64,000 bases of DNA from DASYAE01 sp036501535. GTDB lineage: Bacteria; Actinomycetota; Actinomycetes; Streptomycetales; Catenulisporaceae. Position numbers and translations under genes: made by a program. Below the pieces are notes generated by a model. That model was not told the origin of the DNA and did not search any database. It saw only the letters and a program-made list of their open reading frames with translations. The stretch is from NCBI GenBank assembly GCA_036501535.1, contig DASYAE010000007.1, forward strand, positions 1 to 64,000, read 5' to 3'. The stretch's first letter is position 1; each line of letters opens with the position of its first letter. This document shows, one piece after another, positions 16,973-25,265 of this stretch.

Positions 16973-17187
16973 AGAGGGTGTCTTGTGGCGTTTCGGGTCG
17001 ACCGCATGGGCTCGTTGGCCGCGCTCTGGTCTCTTGGGTCGGGGACGGCACGGTGTTTCGGCCTAGCGGCGGGCCTGGCAAGGCGCCGGGCCGTCCGCAT
17101 ACCGGTGTTGTATGCGGGCGGCCCGGCAACGCCGCCAGGGTCGTCGATCGGCCGAAACACCACCCGAAATACCACAAGACGCCCTCT
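16973..17187. repeat. Composite long inverted repeat, MITE-like or double terminator
   Basis: Outer arms 16973-16998 and 17162-17187 match at 23 of 26 positions in inverted orientation. Inner arms 17052-17101 and 17111-17161 (about 50 bp, imperfect) fold around the loop CCGGTGTTG. The left side carries about 53 extra bases between outer and inner arms; the right side has none. No transposase and no clear target-site duplication are present. It fills the 412-base gap between two minus-strand genes. Confidence 0.6.
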
Positions 17188-17196
17188 GCGGGGCCG

Positions 17197-18072
17197 TCAG
17201 CGGTTGTTGCCCACCTTGGAGTCGAGCAGGCCGCGCTCGTCGAGGTAGTCGCGCAGCGGGAAGCGCTCGCCGCCGAGGCCCCAGTACGAGATGGCGTCCC
17301 GGCCGCCGCCGAGCAGCTGCCGCTGGATCGGCGTCAACTCCTCCCACCACGGGTGGCCGGGGGCGATGACGCGGTCCTCGTGCGGGGCGATCCAGCGGTA
17401 GGTCCAGCCGACGAACAGCGCCTTGCGGGTGATGCCGGAGTTGTTGTCGGCCCGGCAGTGGTAGAGGCGCCGGTCGAACACGACGACGTCGCCGCGGCCG
17501 GGGCAGATCTCGACCGCGCCGGCCGGGTCCTCGAAGCCGAGCGCGGGGTCGGCCGGGCGGGGCAGCCGGCTGGTCCGGTGGCTGCCGGGGATGCAGCTGA
17601 GGTTGCCGCGGCCGGGCTGCGAGTTGTCGGACAGGAAGAACGCGGTGCGGATGGACAGCAGCGGGCGCACCGGCTCGGTCTCGATCTCGAGGTTCTGCCG
17701 GCCGCCGTCCTGGTGCCAGCGCCAGACCCGCGGGCGCGGCTGCGGGATCGGCGGATGGACGTCGAGGTGGTGGTGGTAGGCGTGGATGTTCCAGCCGAGG
17801 ATGCCCCAGACCAGCGGGAGGACGGTGGGCAGCTCGAGCAGTTCGAGGAAGGCGCGGTCGCGGTGCAGGAAGCCCATCAGGTGCAGGCTTCGGTCCGAGG
17901 GCTCGAGTGAGCCGGCCCGCTCCTCGTGCCGGTACACCCGTTCCACGGCCTCGTCGAGCCGTTCGAGCAGGTCCGGGGGGATCGCGCCGCGGGCGACGAA
18001 GTAGCCGTCGCGCTCGAAGGCGTCGCGCTGCGCGTCCGCTATTCTCAGACCCCTGTATTTGAGTGTGGTCAT
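17197..18072 (-). CDS. Phytanoyl-CoA dioxygenase (PhyH) family protein
   Basis: 291 residues, Fe(II)/2-oxoglutarate dioxygenase fold. The metal motif is WHQDGGR (HxD) near residue 125 and the distal His is in DRRLYHC near 220. CIPGSH follows the family pattern. Relatives hydroxylate small molecules such as ectoine or specialised metabolites; the substrate cannot be read from context. Start at ATG 18072 with GGGAG upstream; the frame to 18093 lacks a better site. Confidence 0.8.
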   Translation of the reverse strand: MTTLKYRGLRIADAQRDAFERDGYFVARGAIPPDLLERLDEAVERVYRHEERAGSLEPSDRSLHLMGFLHRDRAFLELLELPTVLPLVWGILGWNIHAYHHHLDVHPPIPQPRPRVWRWHQDGGRQNLEIETEPVRPLLSIRTAFFLSDNSQPGRGNLSCIPGSHRTSRLPRPADPALGFEDPAGAVEICPGRGDVVVFDRRLYHCRADNNSGITRKALFVGWTYRWIAPHEDRVIAPGHPWWEELTPIQRQLLGGGRDAISYWGLGGERFPLRDYLDERGLLDSKVGNNR

Positions 18073-18162
18073 AGTCCGCTCCCGCTGAATCAAGGCTCGG
18101 ATGAGCCCGATGGGTTACGGTGGAGAGACGGGACGGTCCGGACCCGGGTTGTCCGTGCATTG

Positions 18163-18184
18163 AAACGGTTTTGAAACAGCGTTT
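18163..18184. promoter_or_regulatory. Two AAAC/GTTT palindromes upstream of the dioxygenase
   Basis: AAACGGTTT (18163-18171) and AAACAGCGTTT (18174-18184) lie side by side, about 100 bases upstream of the dioxygenase start. They may be operator sites; the binding protein is unknown. Confidence 0.25.
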
Positions 18185-18206
18185 ACGAAACGGGCGGCAG
18201 GGGCCG

Positions 18207-19814
18207 CTAGAACCGGGGGCCGCCGGTCGGCAGCTGGATGCTGAACTCGGCGCCGTGTCCGACGCCGGTGCGCACCGAGACGCTGCCCCCGTGCGCTGCG
18301 GCGATGGCGGCCACGATGGCCAGGCCGAGGCCGCTGCCGCCGTCGCCGTTGCGGCTGCGCGAGGGGTCGGCCCTATAGAAGCGCTCGAAGACCCGCCGGG
18401 CTTCGTGCTCGGCCATGCCGGGTCCGTTGTCGGCGACCTCGAGCAGGTACGAGTCGGGGGCGGCGCCGCGCGGGGCGGGGGCGCCGGGGCGCACCCGGAC
18501 GGTGACGCGGGTGTCCTCCGGGGTGTACCGCAGGGCGTTGTCGAGCAGGTTGTCCAGCGCCTGCCGCAGCCGGGTCTCGTCGCCGATGATCACCGGCTCG
18601 GGGGTGCCGCCGCGCTGGCGCACGTCGAGGCTGACGTCCCGGTCGGGGGTGCGGACCCGGGCGCCGGCGACCGCGCCGGCGGCGAGCGCGGCGAGGTGGA
18701 CCCGGTCCCGGGCGATGGGGCGCTGCTGGTCCAGCCGGGCGAGCATGAGCAGGTCCTCGACCAGCAGGCCCATGCGCACCGCCTCGTCCTCGATCCGGCG
18801 GATCAGGTCGGGCAGGGCGCGCGGGTCGGCCGCGCCCTGGCGGTAGAGCTCGGCGAAGCCGCGGATGGAGGTTAGCGGGGTGCGCAGCTCGTGGCTGGCG
18901 TCGGCGACGAACTGGCGCATGCGCTGCTCGGAGCCGCGGGCCGCGGCGACGGCCTCCTCGCGGGCGCTGAACGCGGCCTCGATCTGGCCGAGCATGCCGT
19001 TGAGGGCGGTGGACAGCCGGCCGAGCTCGCTGCGCGAGTGCCCGGGGCTGACCCGGCGGGACAGGTCGCCGGCGGAGATCGCGGCGGCGGCCTCGGCGAT
19101 GTCGTCGAGGGGGCGCAGGGCGGCGCGCACGGTCGCGTAGCCGAGCATGATCAGGGCGGCGCCGACGACGCAGTCCACGGCGATCTCGAGGGCGATCAGG
19201 TGGCTGACGGTGCTCTCGACGCCGGCCAGGCTGGTGGCGACCAGGACGTAGCCGTTGGCGGTCTCGTACTGGGGGTGCGGGGTCGTCGCCGCGGCGGCCT
19301 CGTTGGCCCCGGCGCCGGGGTTGATCAGCTGCTTGTACTGCAGCGGCACGACGACGATCTGCCAGCTCAGGTAGGGCGCGGCGCGATCGGTCACGATCAT
19401 GGGCTCGTTGGAGGTCTCGGCCTGCTTGAGCACGGCCGGGGTGGGCAGCTCGGGGCTGTAGGAGCGCTCGTTGATCGTGGCCGAGCAGAACGAGGCGATC
19501 TGGCCCTGGGCGTTGATCAGCTCGGTCGCCGTGCCGGTCGGGGAGGTGCCGCAGGTCAGCGCGCTGCCCCCGTTGCTGGTGTGCAGGGGTTTGAGCTGCC
19601 GGTCCTGCTCCACCGCGGCGGCGACGTTGCGCAGCTGTTCGCCGCTCTGGTCGATCAGGTACTGCCGGAACAGGGACACGCCGATGAAGCCGGTGACGGT
19701 CAGCGCGACCGCGGCCAGGCCGAGCGCTCCGGCGACCAGGCGGGCCCACAGCGGCGTGTGCCACCACAGCCATCTGGCCGCGCCGACCGCGGCGGCGGGC
19801 CGGCCCTGCCTCAT
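18207..19814 (-). CDS. Membrane sensor histidine kinase (EnvZ/OmpR class)
   Basis: 535 residues. Helix 1 at about 26-48, an extracytoplasmic sensor to about 203, helix 2 at about 205-228, HAMP 229-283, then the phospho-acceptor H308 in DASHELRTPLTSIRG. ATP-binding motifs: DNLLDNALRYTPE (N box), VADNGPGMAEHE (G1) and GSGLGLAIV (G2). It resembles mycobacterial TrcS and streptomycete CseC-like kinases. The ATG overlaps the stop of the response regulator (ATGA), with GGAGGCGG as ribosome site, so the pair is translationally coupled. Confidence 0.92.
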   Translation of the reverse strand: MRQGRPAAAVGAARWLWWHTPLWARLVAGALGLAAVALTVTGFIGVSLFRQYLIDQSGEQLRNVAAAVEQDRQLKPLHTSNGGSALTCGTSPTGTATELINAQGQIASFCSATINERSYSPELPTPAVLKQAETSNEPMIVTDRAAPYLSWQIVVVPLQYKQLINPGAGANEAAAATTPHPQYETANGYVLVATSLAGVESTVSHLIALEIAVDCVVGAALIMLGYATVRAALRPLDDIAEAAAAISAGDLSRRVSPGHSRSELGRLSTALNGMLGQIEAAFSAREEAVAAARGSEQRMRQFVADASHELRTPLTSIRGFAELYRQGAADPRALPDLIRRIEDEAVRMGLLVEDLLMLARLDQQRPIARDRVHLAALAAGAVAGARVRTPDRDVSLDVRQRGGTPEPVIIGDETRLRQALDNLLDNALRYTPEDTRVTVRVRPGAPAPRGAAPDSYLLEVADNGPGMAEHEARRVFERFYRADPSRSRNGDGGSGLGLAIVAAIAAAHGGSVSVRTGVGHGAEFSIQLPTGGPRF

Positions 19815-20521
19815 CCGCCTTCCCTCGGCTCGCGCAGCAGGTAGCCGATCCCGCGCACGGTGTGGATGAGCCGGGGGCCGTCGCGGTCGATCTTGTGCCG
19901 CAGGAAGGAGACGTAGGACTCGACGATGCCGTGCTGGCCGGCGAAGTCGTAGTTCCAGACCCGGTCCAGGATCTGGGCCTTGGACAGCACCCGGCCGTTG
20001 TTGAGCATGAAGTAGCGCAGCAGCTTGAACTCGGTGGGCGAGAGCTCGATGCGCCGGCCGGCCCGCCAGACCTCGTGCGACTCCTCGTCGAGCTCGAGGT
20101 CGGCCACGCGGTGCCGGCCGCTGGACGCGGCGGCGGCCTCGCCGCGGGTGCGGCGCAGCACGGAGCGGATCCGGGCGACGACCTCTTCCAGGCTGAACGG
20201 CTTGGTGACGTAGTCGTCGCCGCCGAGGGTCAGCCCGGTGATCTTGTCCTCGACGGCGTCGCGCGCGGTCAGGAACAGGATGGGCACGTGCCGGCTCTCC
20301 CGCAATCGCCGCGCGACGTGGAAGCCGTCCACGTCCGGGAGCATGACGTCGAGCACGACCAGGTCGGGCTGGTCGCGCTCGGCGGCCTCGAGCGCCTCGC
20401 GGCCGCTGGCCGCGGTGGCGACGTCGAAGCCGGAGAACCGCAGGCTGACCGAGAGCAGCTCGCGGATGTTTGGCTCGTCGTCCACCACGAGCAGCCGGGG
20501 CATCGGGTTGTCCACTCCCAC
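19811..20521 (-). CDS. OmpR/PhoB-type response regulator
   Basis: 236 residues. Receiver domain with acidic pair D14-D15, phospho-acceptor D58 in VVLDVMLPDVDG, and the lysine in YVTKPF; winged-helix domain with ELSPTEFKLLRYFMLN and the C-terminal RGIGYLLRE hairpin. First gene of the pair with the kinase. Starts at GTG 20521, GTG 20515 or ATG 20503 are all possible; the family core begins at PRLLVVDDE. Transcribed divergently from the sulfoquinovose synthase-like gene. Confidence 0.92.
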   Translation of the reverse strand: MGVDNPMPRLLVVDDEPNIRELLSVSLRFSGFDVATAASGREALEAAERDQPDLVVLDVMLPDVDGFHVARRLRESRHVPILFLTARDAVEDKITGLTLGGDDYVTKPFSLEEVVARIRSVLRRTRGEAAAASSGRHRVADLELDEESHEVWRAGRRIELSPTEFKLLRYFMLNNGRVLSKAQILDRVWNYDFAGQHGIVESYVSFLRHKIDRDGPRLIHTVRGIGYLLREPREGG

Positions 20522-20540
20522 GGCGTCGATCCTTGCCGCC

Positions 20541-20635
20541 TTTCCTGAACGCCTCCCGCCCGTTTCCTGAAAGTTCTCCGCAAGGTTCGGGGCGGTCGGG
20601 CCGCACGGGCTCGTCGGGGCCCGTCGCGTTCAGGA
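20541..20635. promoter_or_regulatory. TTTCCTGAA repeats in divergent promoter region
   Basis: TTTCCTGAA occurs at 20541-20549 and 20563-20571, exactly 22 bp apart (two helical turns); the inverted core TTCAGGA is at 20629-20635. Direct repeats at this spacing are typical of OmpR-class dimers, so these may be autoregulatory sites that also affect the divergent gene at 20751. Confidence 0.4.
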
Positions 20636-20750
20636 TTCTTGCAGAAATCCTTGAGGCGGGTTTCAGCCGCAGCGTGTCGACTGTGGCCCGAGCGACAGCG
20701 AACCACGATCGCGGAGCGACAGAGACAGACAAGCGCGGATGGGTGAATTC

Positions 20751-21932
20751 ATGCGGATCCTAGTACTTGGCGCAGACGGCTACCTCGGCTGGCCGACGGC
20801 GTTGCACCTGTCGGAGGCCGGCCATGACGTGGGCGTGCTCGACAACTTCGCCCGCCGCGGCTACGACGACGAGCTGGGCTCCGGGAGCCTCGTGCCGATC
20901 GAGTCGTTCGAGGACCGGGTCGCGGCCTGGCACGAGGTGTCCGGCAAGCGCCTCGAGTCGTTCGTCGGCGACCTGACCGACGCCGAGTTCACGCTCGGCG
21001 CGGTGCGCGACTTCCGGCCCGACGCGATCGTGCACTTCGCCGAGCAGCGGGCCGCGCCGTACTCGATGATCGACCGGGCGCACGCGGTGTACACGCAGAC
21101 CAACAACGTGGTCGGCACGCTGAACCTGCTCTACGCGATCGCCGAGGTGGACCCGGAGATCCACCTGGTCAAGCTGGGCACGATGGGCGAGTACGGCACG
21201 CCGAACATCGACATCGAGGAGGGCTGGCTGGAGGTCACCCACAAGGGGCGCACCGACCGGATGCTCTTCCCGAAGAAGCCGGGCTCGTTCTACCACCTGT
21301 CCAAGGTGCACGACAGCCACAACATGGAGTTCGCCTGCCGGATCTGGGGGCTGCGCGCCACCGACCTGAACCAGGGCATCGTCTACGGGCAGCAGACCCC
21401 GCAGACCGCGCGGGACCCGCGGCTGGCCACCCGGTTCGACTACGACGCGGTGTTCGGCACCGTGCTGAACCGGTTCGTGATCCAGGCGGTGCTCGGCCAC
21501 CCGCTGACCGTGTACGGCTCGGGCGGGCAGACCCGCGGCATGATCGACATCCGGGACACCGCCGAGTGTATCCGGCTGGCCTGCGAGAACCCGGCGGACC
21601 GGGGCGAGTTCCGGGTGTTCAACCAGATGACCGAGTCGTTCTCGGTCGGGCAGCTGGCGAAGACGGTCGCCGAGGCCTACACCGACGGGGTCGAGATCGA
21701 GTACCTGGAGAACCCGCGGGTCGAGCTCGAGGACCACTACTACAACGTCGTGCACACGGCGCTGCCGGCGCTGGGGCTCAAGCCGCACCTGCTGTCGGAC
21801 ACGCTGATCGACTCCATGTTCGGCATCGTGCAGGGCAACCTGGAGCGGATCGACCAGCGCGCGCTGCGGCCGGCGGTGAACTGGCGCAGGACGGGCAACC
21901 CGAGCTCGGCGCTGCTGGAGGCCGGGGCGTGA
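20751..21932 (+). CDS. sqdB: UDP-sulfoquinovose synthase-like SDR (SQD1/SqdB/Agl3 family)
   Basis: 393 residues, extended short-chain dehydrogenase. Rossmann motif GADGYLGWP at 7-15. The SQD1 fingerprint is strong: KLGTMGEYGTPNIDIEEG, PKKPGSFYHLSKVHDSHN, ATDLNQGIVYG, FDYDAVFGTVLNRF and EFRVFNQMTESFSV. Candidate catalytic residues T144, Y181 and K185 have the same spacing as T145/Y182/K186 of plant SQD1, which turns UDP-glucose and sulfite into UDP-sulfoquinovose using bound NAD. The ATG at 20751 gives the family N-terminus; ATG 20739 is an alternative. The stop overlaps the start of the glycosyltransferase fusion (GTGA). Such enzymes feed SQDG lipid synthesis or, in Sulfolobus, protein N-glycans; which applies here is open. 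Confidence 0.85.
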   Translation: MRILVLGADGYLGWPTALHLSEAGHDVGVLDNFARRGYDDELGSGSLVPIESFEDRVAAWHEVSGKRLESFVGDLTDAEFTLGAVRDFRPDAIVHFAEQRAAPYSMIDRAHAVYTQTNNVVGTLNLLYAIAEVDPEIHLVKLGTMGEYGTPNIDIEEGWLEVTHKGRTDRMLFPKKPGSFYHLSKVHDSHNMEFACRIWGLRATDLNQGIVYGQQTPQTARDPRLATRFDYDAVFGTVLNRFVIQAVLGHPLTVYGSGGQTRGMIDIRDTAECIRLACENPADRGEFRVFNQMTESFSVGQLAKTVAEAYTDGVEIEYLENPRVELEDHYYNVVHTALPALGLKPHLLSDTLIDSMFGIVQGNLERIDQRALRPAVNWRRTGNPSSALLEAGA

Positions 21933-24325
21933 CCCAGGTCTCGGTCGACAGCGGGGCCGGCTCGACCGCGAGCCCTCCGCCCGATGCCGGGGCCCCGGCG
22001 ACCGAGGCCGGCGAGCCGGCGGGCCGGCGCTTCTGGCCGGCGATCCGCCGGCGCACCGCGGCGCTGCCCGGGGGCCTGTGGCGGGCGATCGCGACGAACA
22101 AGCTGTTCATGCTCCTCTTCGCGGCGGGAGCGGTGGGCCGCGGCTTCGCGATCGAGGCGTACCGCCCGCTGCTGAGCAACCTGGACTCGTTCTGGTACGT
22201 CCAGAACTCGATCTGGCTGGTGCCCCAGGGTGTGAACCCGATGGGCTACTCCCTGTTGATCCGGCTGTTCAGCCTCTTCGCGAACGAGTTCGCGCTGGGG
22301 ATCTTCCAGCACGCGCTGGGCCTGGGGATGGGCCTGGGCTGCTACGTGTTCCTGCGCAGGTTCGGCGCGCCGCGCATCCTCGCGGCGCTCGCCTGCGCGC
22401 CGATCCTCCTGGACGCCTACGAGTGGCAGATGGAGGAGTACCTGCTCTCGGACTCGGTGTTCCTCGCGATGATCACCGGCGGGACGCTGCTGCTGGCCTG
22501 GCGCGGGCGGGCGGGCTGGAAGGCGGCCTTCGCGGCGGGTCTCATCCTGGGCCTGAGCTGCACGGTGCGCTCGATCGGCGAGGTCACGTTCCTCCCGGCG
22601 GCGCTGTACCTGCTGTGGGCCGCAGGTCCGGGGTGGCGCCAGCGTCTTGGGCGCACGGCGGCGCTGCTCGTGGCGTTCGCGATGCCGCTGCTGGCCTACG
22701 CGGGCGACATGGAGGCGAACGTCGGCACGTTCACTATCACCACCTCGTCGGACACGAGCGCGGCGATGCTGTACGGGCGCGCGGCGACGTATGCGAACTG
22801 CGCGGCGATGCCGGCGAAGTACAAGTACATCTGCCCGACGGGCACCGTGGCGCAGCGCGAGGCGACCGGTCCGGACTTCTACGACGACAACCCCGGCTCG
22901 CCGATCAGCACCTACAGGCTGCCGCAGGGGCCGGCGGCCACGGCGCTCGAGCGCGGCTTCGCCTACTACGTGTTCGAGCACCAGCCGGTGCAGACGGTCC
23001 AGGTGGTGGGCAAGGACTTCCTGGCCCTGTTCCTGCACTCGCGGTCGGACGTGACCGGGGCGACGCCGATCTCCCGCTGGCAGTTCTTCACCACGTACCC
23101 CGTCTGGGCGACGGACCGCAATCCGTGGGCGCTGTTCTCCATGACAGGGGACGACAGCCCCAACGCGAACCAGGCCGTGGCGCAGGGCCTGCTGGACTAC
23201 CAGCTGGATGGCGGCTACACGCCCGGATACCTGTTCTCGTTCACCCTCCTGGCCGGCCTAGCCGGAGCCGTGGGGGTGACCCGGCGGGCGCGGCGCAGCC
23301 CGGTGCGGCCGGCGGCGTTCCTGTTCATCGCGACCGGCCTGGCGCTGCTGCTGGGGTCGGACCTCTATGAGTTCACTTGGCGATACGAGTTGCCGGCGGT
23401 CGTGTTCCTGCCGGTGGGAGGAGCACTGGGCCTGATGGCTCTGTTCGGTTGGGACGGGAAGAAGCGGACCGCGGCCGGCGGCATGCCACGGCTCGAGGCG
23501 TATCCGGACGAGGTCGACCTGCAGGTCGCGGCCGAGTTCGAGAAGCGCGGCGGGTTCGGCGACCGGCAGCCCGAGGTCGTCGTGCTGCTCGCGGCGTACA
23601 ACGAGGAGGAGGCGATCGGGGCGGTCCTCGACGAGATCCCCGATCAGCTGCTCGGCATGACCGCGGTGCCGCTGGTGGTGGTGGACGGCAACACCGACGC
23701 GACGGCGCAGATCGCCAAGGACCGCGGCGTGCCGACGATGGTCGTCGAGGCCAACCGCGGCCAGGGCGCGGCGTTGCGCATCGGCTACAACGCGGCGTAT
23801 GCCGCGGGCGCGCAGTACATCGTGACCACGGACGGCGACGGCCAGTACGACGGGACCCGGCTGGACGAGGTGCTCAAGCCGGTGGTCTCGGGCGAGGCTG
23901 ACTTCGTGGTCGGCTCGCGGGTGCTGGGGCGCAGCGAGAGCAAGGACTGGTACCGCAGCCTCGGGGTCCGCGTCTTCTCCGCGATCATCAGCGTCCTCAT
24001 GCGGACCCGGGTCACCGACTCCTCGTCGGGCCTGCGGGCGATGCGCGCGGCGATCCCGGTGGGCGTGCGGCTCGAGCAGCCGCAGTATCAGACGTCCGAG
24101 ATGATGATCAGCGTCCTGGCCGCCGGGTACCGCGTCTCCGAGGTGCCGATGGTGATGCTCAAGCGCTCCGCCGGCGACACCAAGAAGGGCAAGAACTTCA
24201 TCTACGGGTGCCGCTACGCGCGGGTGGTGTTCGGCACCTGGCTGCGCGAGCGCGGACCCGGCTCGCGGCGGGTGAAGACCAGCTTGTCGAACAACACGAA
24301 CTTGACGACGAACACCACGCCGTAA
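21929..24325 (+). CDS. GT-C membrane glycosyltransferase fused to a GT2 domain
   Basis: 798 residues in two parts. Residues about 45-520 form a multi-helix GT-C (PMT/ArnT-like) region with a large extracytoplasmic loop (about 265-390); such enzymes transfer sugar from a polyprenyl-phosphate donor. From about 545 a cytosolic GT2 domain begins, VVVLLAAYNEEEAIG, with VVVDGNTDAT, the metal motif TDGDGQYDG (near 634) and VGSRVLGRSESKDW, as in polyprenyl-phosphate hexose synthases. One chain may thus make the lipid-linked sugar and use it. The GTG at 21929 overlaps the sqdB stop by 4 nt, so the two are coupled. The last ~37 codons overlap the convergent gtrA-like gene and look non-conserved. Confidence 0.85.
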   Translation: MTQVSVDSGAGSTASPPPDAGAPATEAGEPAGRRFWPAIRRRTAALPGGLWRAIATNKLFMLLFAAGAVGRGFAIEAYRPLLSNLDSFWYVQNSIWLVPQGVNPMGYSLLIRLFSLFANEFALGIFQHALGLGMGLGCYVFLRRFGAPRILAALACAPILLDAYEWQMEEYLLSDSVFLAMITGGTLLLAWRGRAGWKAAFAAGLILGLSCTVRSIGEVTFLPAALYLLWAAGPGWRQRLGRTAALLVAFAMPLLAYAGDMEANVGTFTITTSSDTSAAMLYGRAATYANCAAMPAKYKYICPTGTVAQREATGPDFYDDNPGSPISTYRLPQGPAATALERGFAYYVFEHQPVQTVQVVGKDFLALFLHSRSDVTGATPISRWQFFTTYPVWATDRNPWALFSMTGDDSPNANQAVAQGLLDYQLDGGYTPGYLFSFTLLAGLAGAVGVTRRARRSPVRPAAFLFIATGLALLLGSDLYEFTWRYELPAVVFLPVGGALGLMALFGWDGKKRTAAGGMPRLEAYPDEVDLQVAAEFEKRGGFGDRQPEVVVLLAAYNEEEAIGAVLDEIPDQLLGMTAVPLVVVDGNTDATAQIAKDRGVPTMVVEANRGQGAALRIGYNAAYAAGAQYIVTTDGDGQYDGTRLDEVLKPVVSGEADFVVGSRVLGRSESKDWYRSLGVRVFSAIISVLMRTRVTDSSSGLRAMRAAIPVGVRLEQPQYQTSEMMISVLAAGYRVSEVPMVMLKRSAGDTKKGKNFIYGCRYARVVFGTWLRERGPGSRRVKTSLSNNTNLTTNTTP

Positions 24326-24720
24326 GCTGCGAAATAGGCCGCGCCGAGCAAGTAGGACAGCTCGGCGCGGCTGTTCACGTGGCCGCGCAGCCACAGGTCC
24401 GCGCCCTTGGTCGCGGCGATCGCGCCGAGCGCGGTGACGATCGTGATCACCCAGTAGGCCGCGTTCTCCCGGACCAGGCCGTCCGTGCCGGTCTTCTTCC
24501 AGGCCCAGCGCCGGTTCAGCGCGTAGTTGGGCGCCGCGCCGGCGGCCCAGGCCAGCACCGCGCCGGTCGTCGCGCCCAGGCCGATCAGGCCGACGGAGCC
24601 GATCAAGACCACTTCGCTGCACGCCATCGCGATGAGCGAGCCGGCGGCGTAGCGGACGAAGAGCCCCGCCTTCGCCACCGCGATCTGCTTCAGCCTCGCC
24701 ACGCCCACAGGTGTCCTCAT
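24214..24720 (-). CDS. GtrA family membrane protein
   Basis: 168 residues with four hydrophobic helices. GtrA hallmarks: FVRYAAGSLIAMA at the start, NYALNRRWAWKK in the middle and VVKFVLFDKLVF at the end. GtrA-like proteins are thought to flip polyprenyl-phosphate sugars across the membrane or assist the matching glycosyltransferases. It is convergent with the GT-C/GT2 fusion and overlaps it by 112 bp, an unusually large overlap. The core fold ends near FDKLVFTRR, so much of the overlap encodes its basic C-terminal tail (PGPRSRSQVPNTTRA). Confidence 0.85.
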   Translation of the reverse strand: MRTPVGVARLKQIAVAKAGLFVRYAAGSLIAMACSEVVLIGSVGLIGLGATTGAVLAWAAGAAPNYALNRRWAWKKTGTDGLVRENAAYWVITIVTALGAIAATKGADLWLRGHVNSRAELSYLLGAAYFAAYGVVFVVKFVLFDKLVFTRREPGPRSRSQVPNTTRA

Positions 24721-24802
24721 CTCTGAAAAGACTTTGTCCAGGGGTGAGCCTATGCGGGGATTCTGAACGTTTTCCGTAAGCGTTGCGAGCGGTCGGCGGG
24801 GG

Positions 24803-24997
24803 TTAGTGGATGCTGCCGCCGATGATGCTCGCGATCGTGTTGCCGAGCTGGGTGATCTGCCCGGCGAAGGCGGTCGAGTACAGGTAGAAGCCGAGCAGGA
24901 TGGCAGCGAGCGCGTGCAGGACCTTCAGGCCGCTCTTGCGCACCAGCACGAGCACCATGAACCCGAGCATGAGTGCGATCGGGACGGACAGTTCCAC
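24803..24997 (-). CDS. Small two-helix membrane protein, 64 aa
   Basis: Starts at GTG 24997, preceded by GGAGGG; a longer frame from 25054 lacks a ribosome site. ELSVPIALMLGFMVLVLV and VLHALAAILLGFYLYSTAFA form two hydrophobic segments joined by RKSGLK; the C-terminus (ITQLGNTIASIIGG) is amphipathic. Not assigned to a family. Its placement among glycosyltransferase genes suggests a role at the membrane, perhaps as an accessory subunit (inference). Confidence 0.65.
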   Translation of the reverse strand: MELSVPIALMLGFMVLVLVRKSGLKVLHALAAILLGFYLYSTAFAGQITQLGNTIASIIGGSIH

Positions 24998-25159
24998 GGC
25001 GTGCCCTCCTTCCGGCGCGGAGCGCCAGGCGGATTCCGCTACACATTGTTGCACTGCGAACGCGCATCGTCATGTTAGGCGGTGGCGCAATCGGCGCGGC
25101 GCGGCGCGGGCAGGACGTCGCCACGGCGTCCAAGGCTTGCGAAAGCGGTTGAATTCAGG

Positions 25160-25182
25160 TTTTCCACAGGCTTTTTCCACAG
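25160..25182. repeat. Two TTTTCCACAG direct repeats
   Basis: TTTTCCACAG at 25160-25169 and 25173-25182, 13 bp apart, upstream of the GT39 gene. They differ by one base from a DnaA box core (TTNTCCACA). Two boxes alone do not make an origin; they may be a DnaA or unrelated regulator site. Confidence 0.35.
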
Positions 25183-25265
25183 AAATAAAGACTCCCTGAC
25201 AAACCGTCAGATCGAGCGGCTACTCTTCCTGATGATCGACTACGGCGCGAGGAGAGGCGGCGGCG

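Noticed and set aside
25160..25182. Possible replication origin from two DnaA-box-like sites
   Set aside because: Only two near-matches, no dnaA/dnaN neighbourhood and no cluster of boxes.
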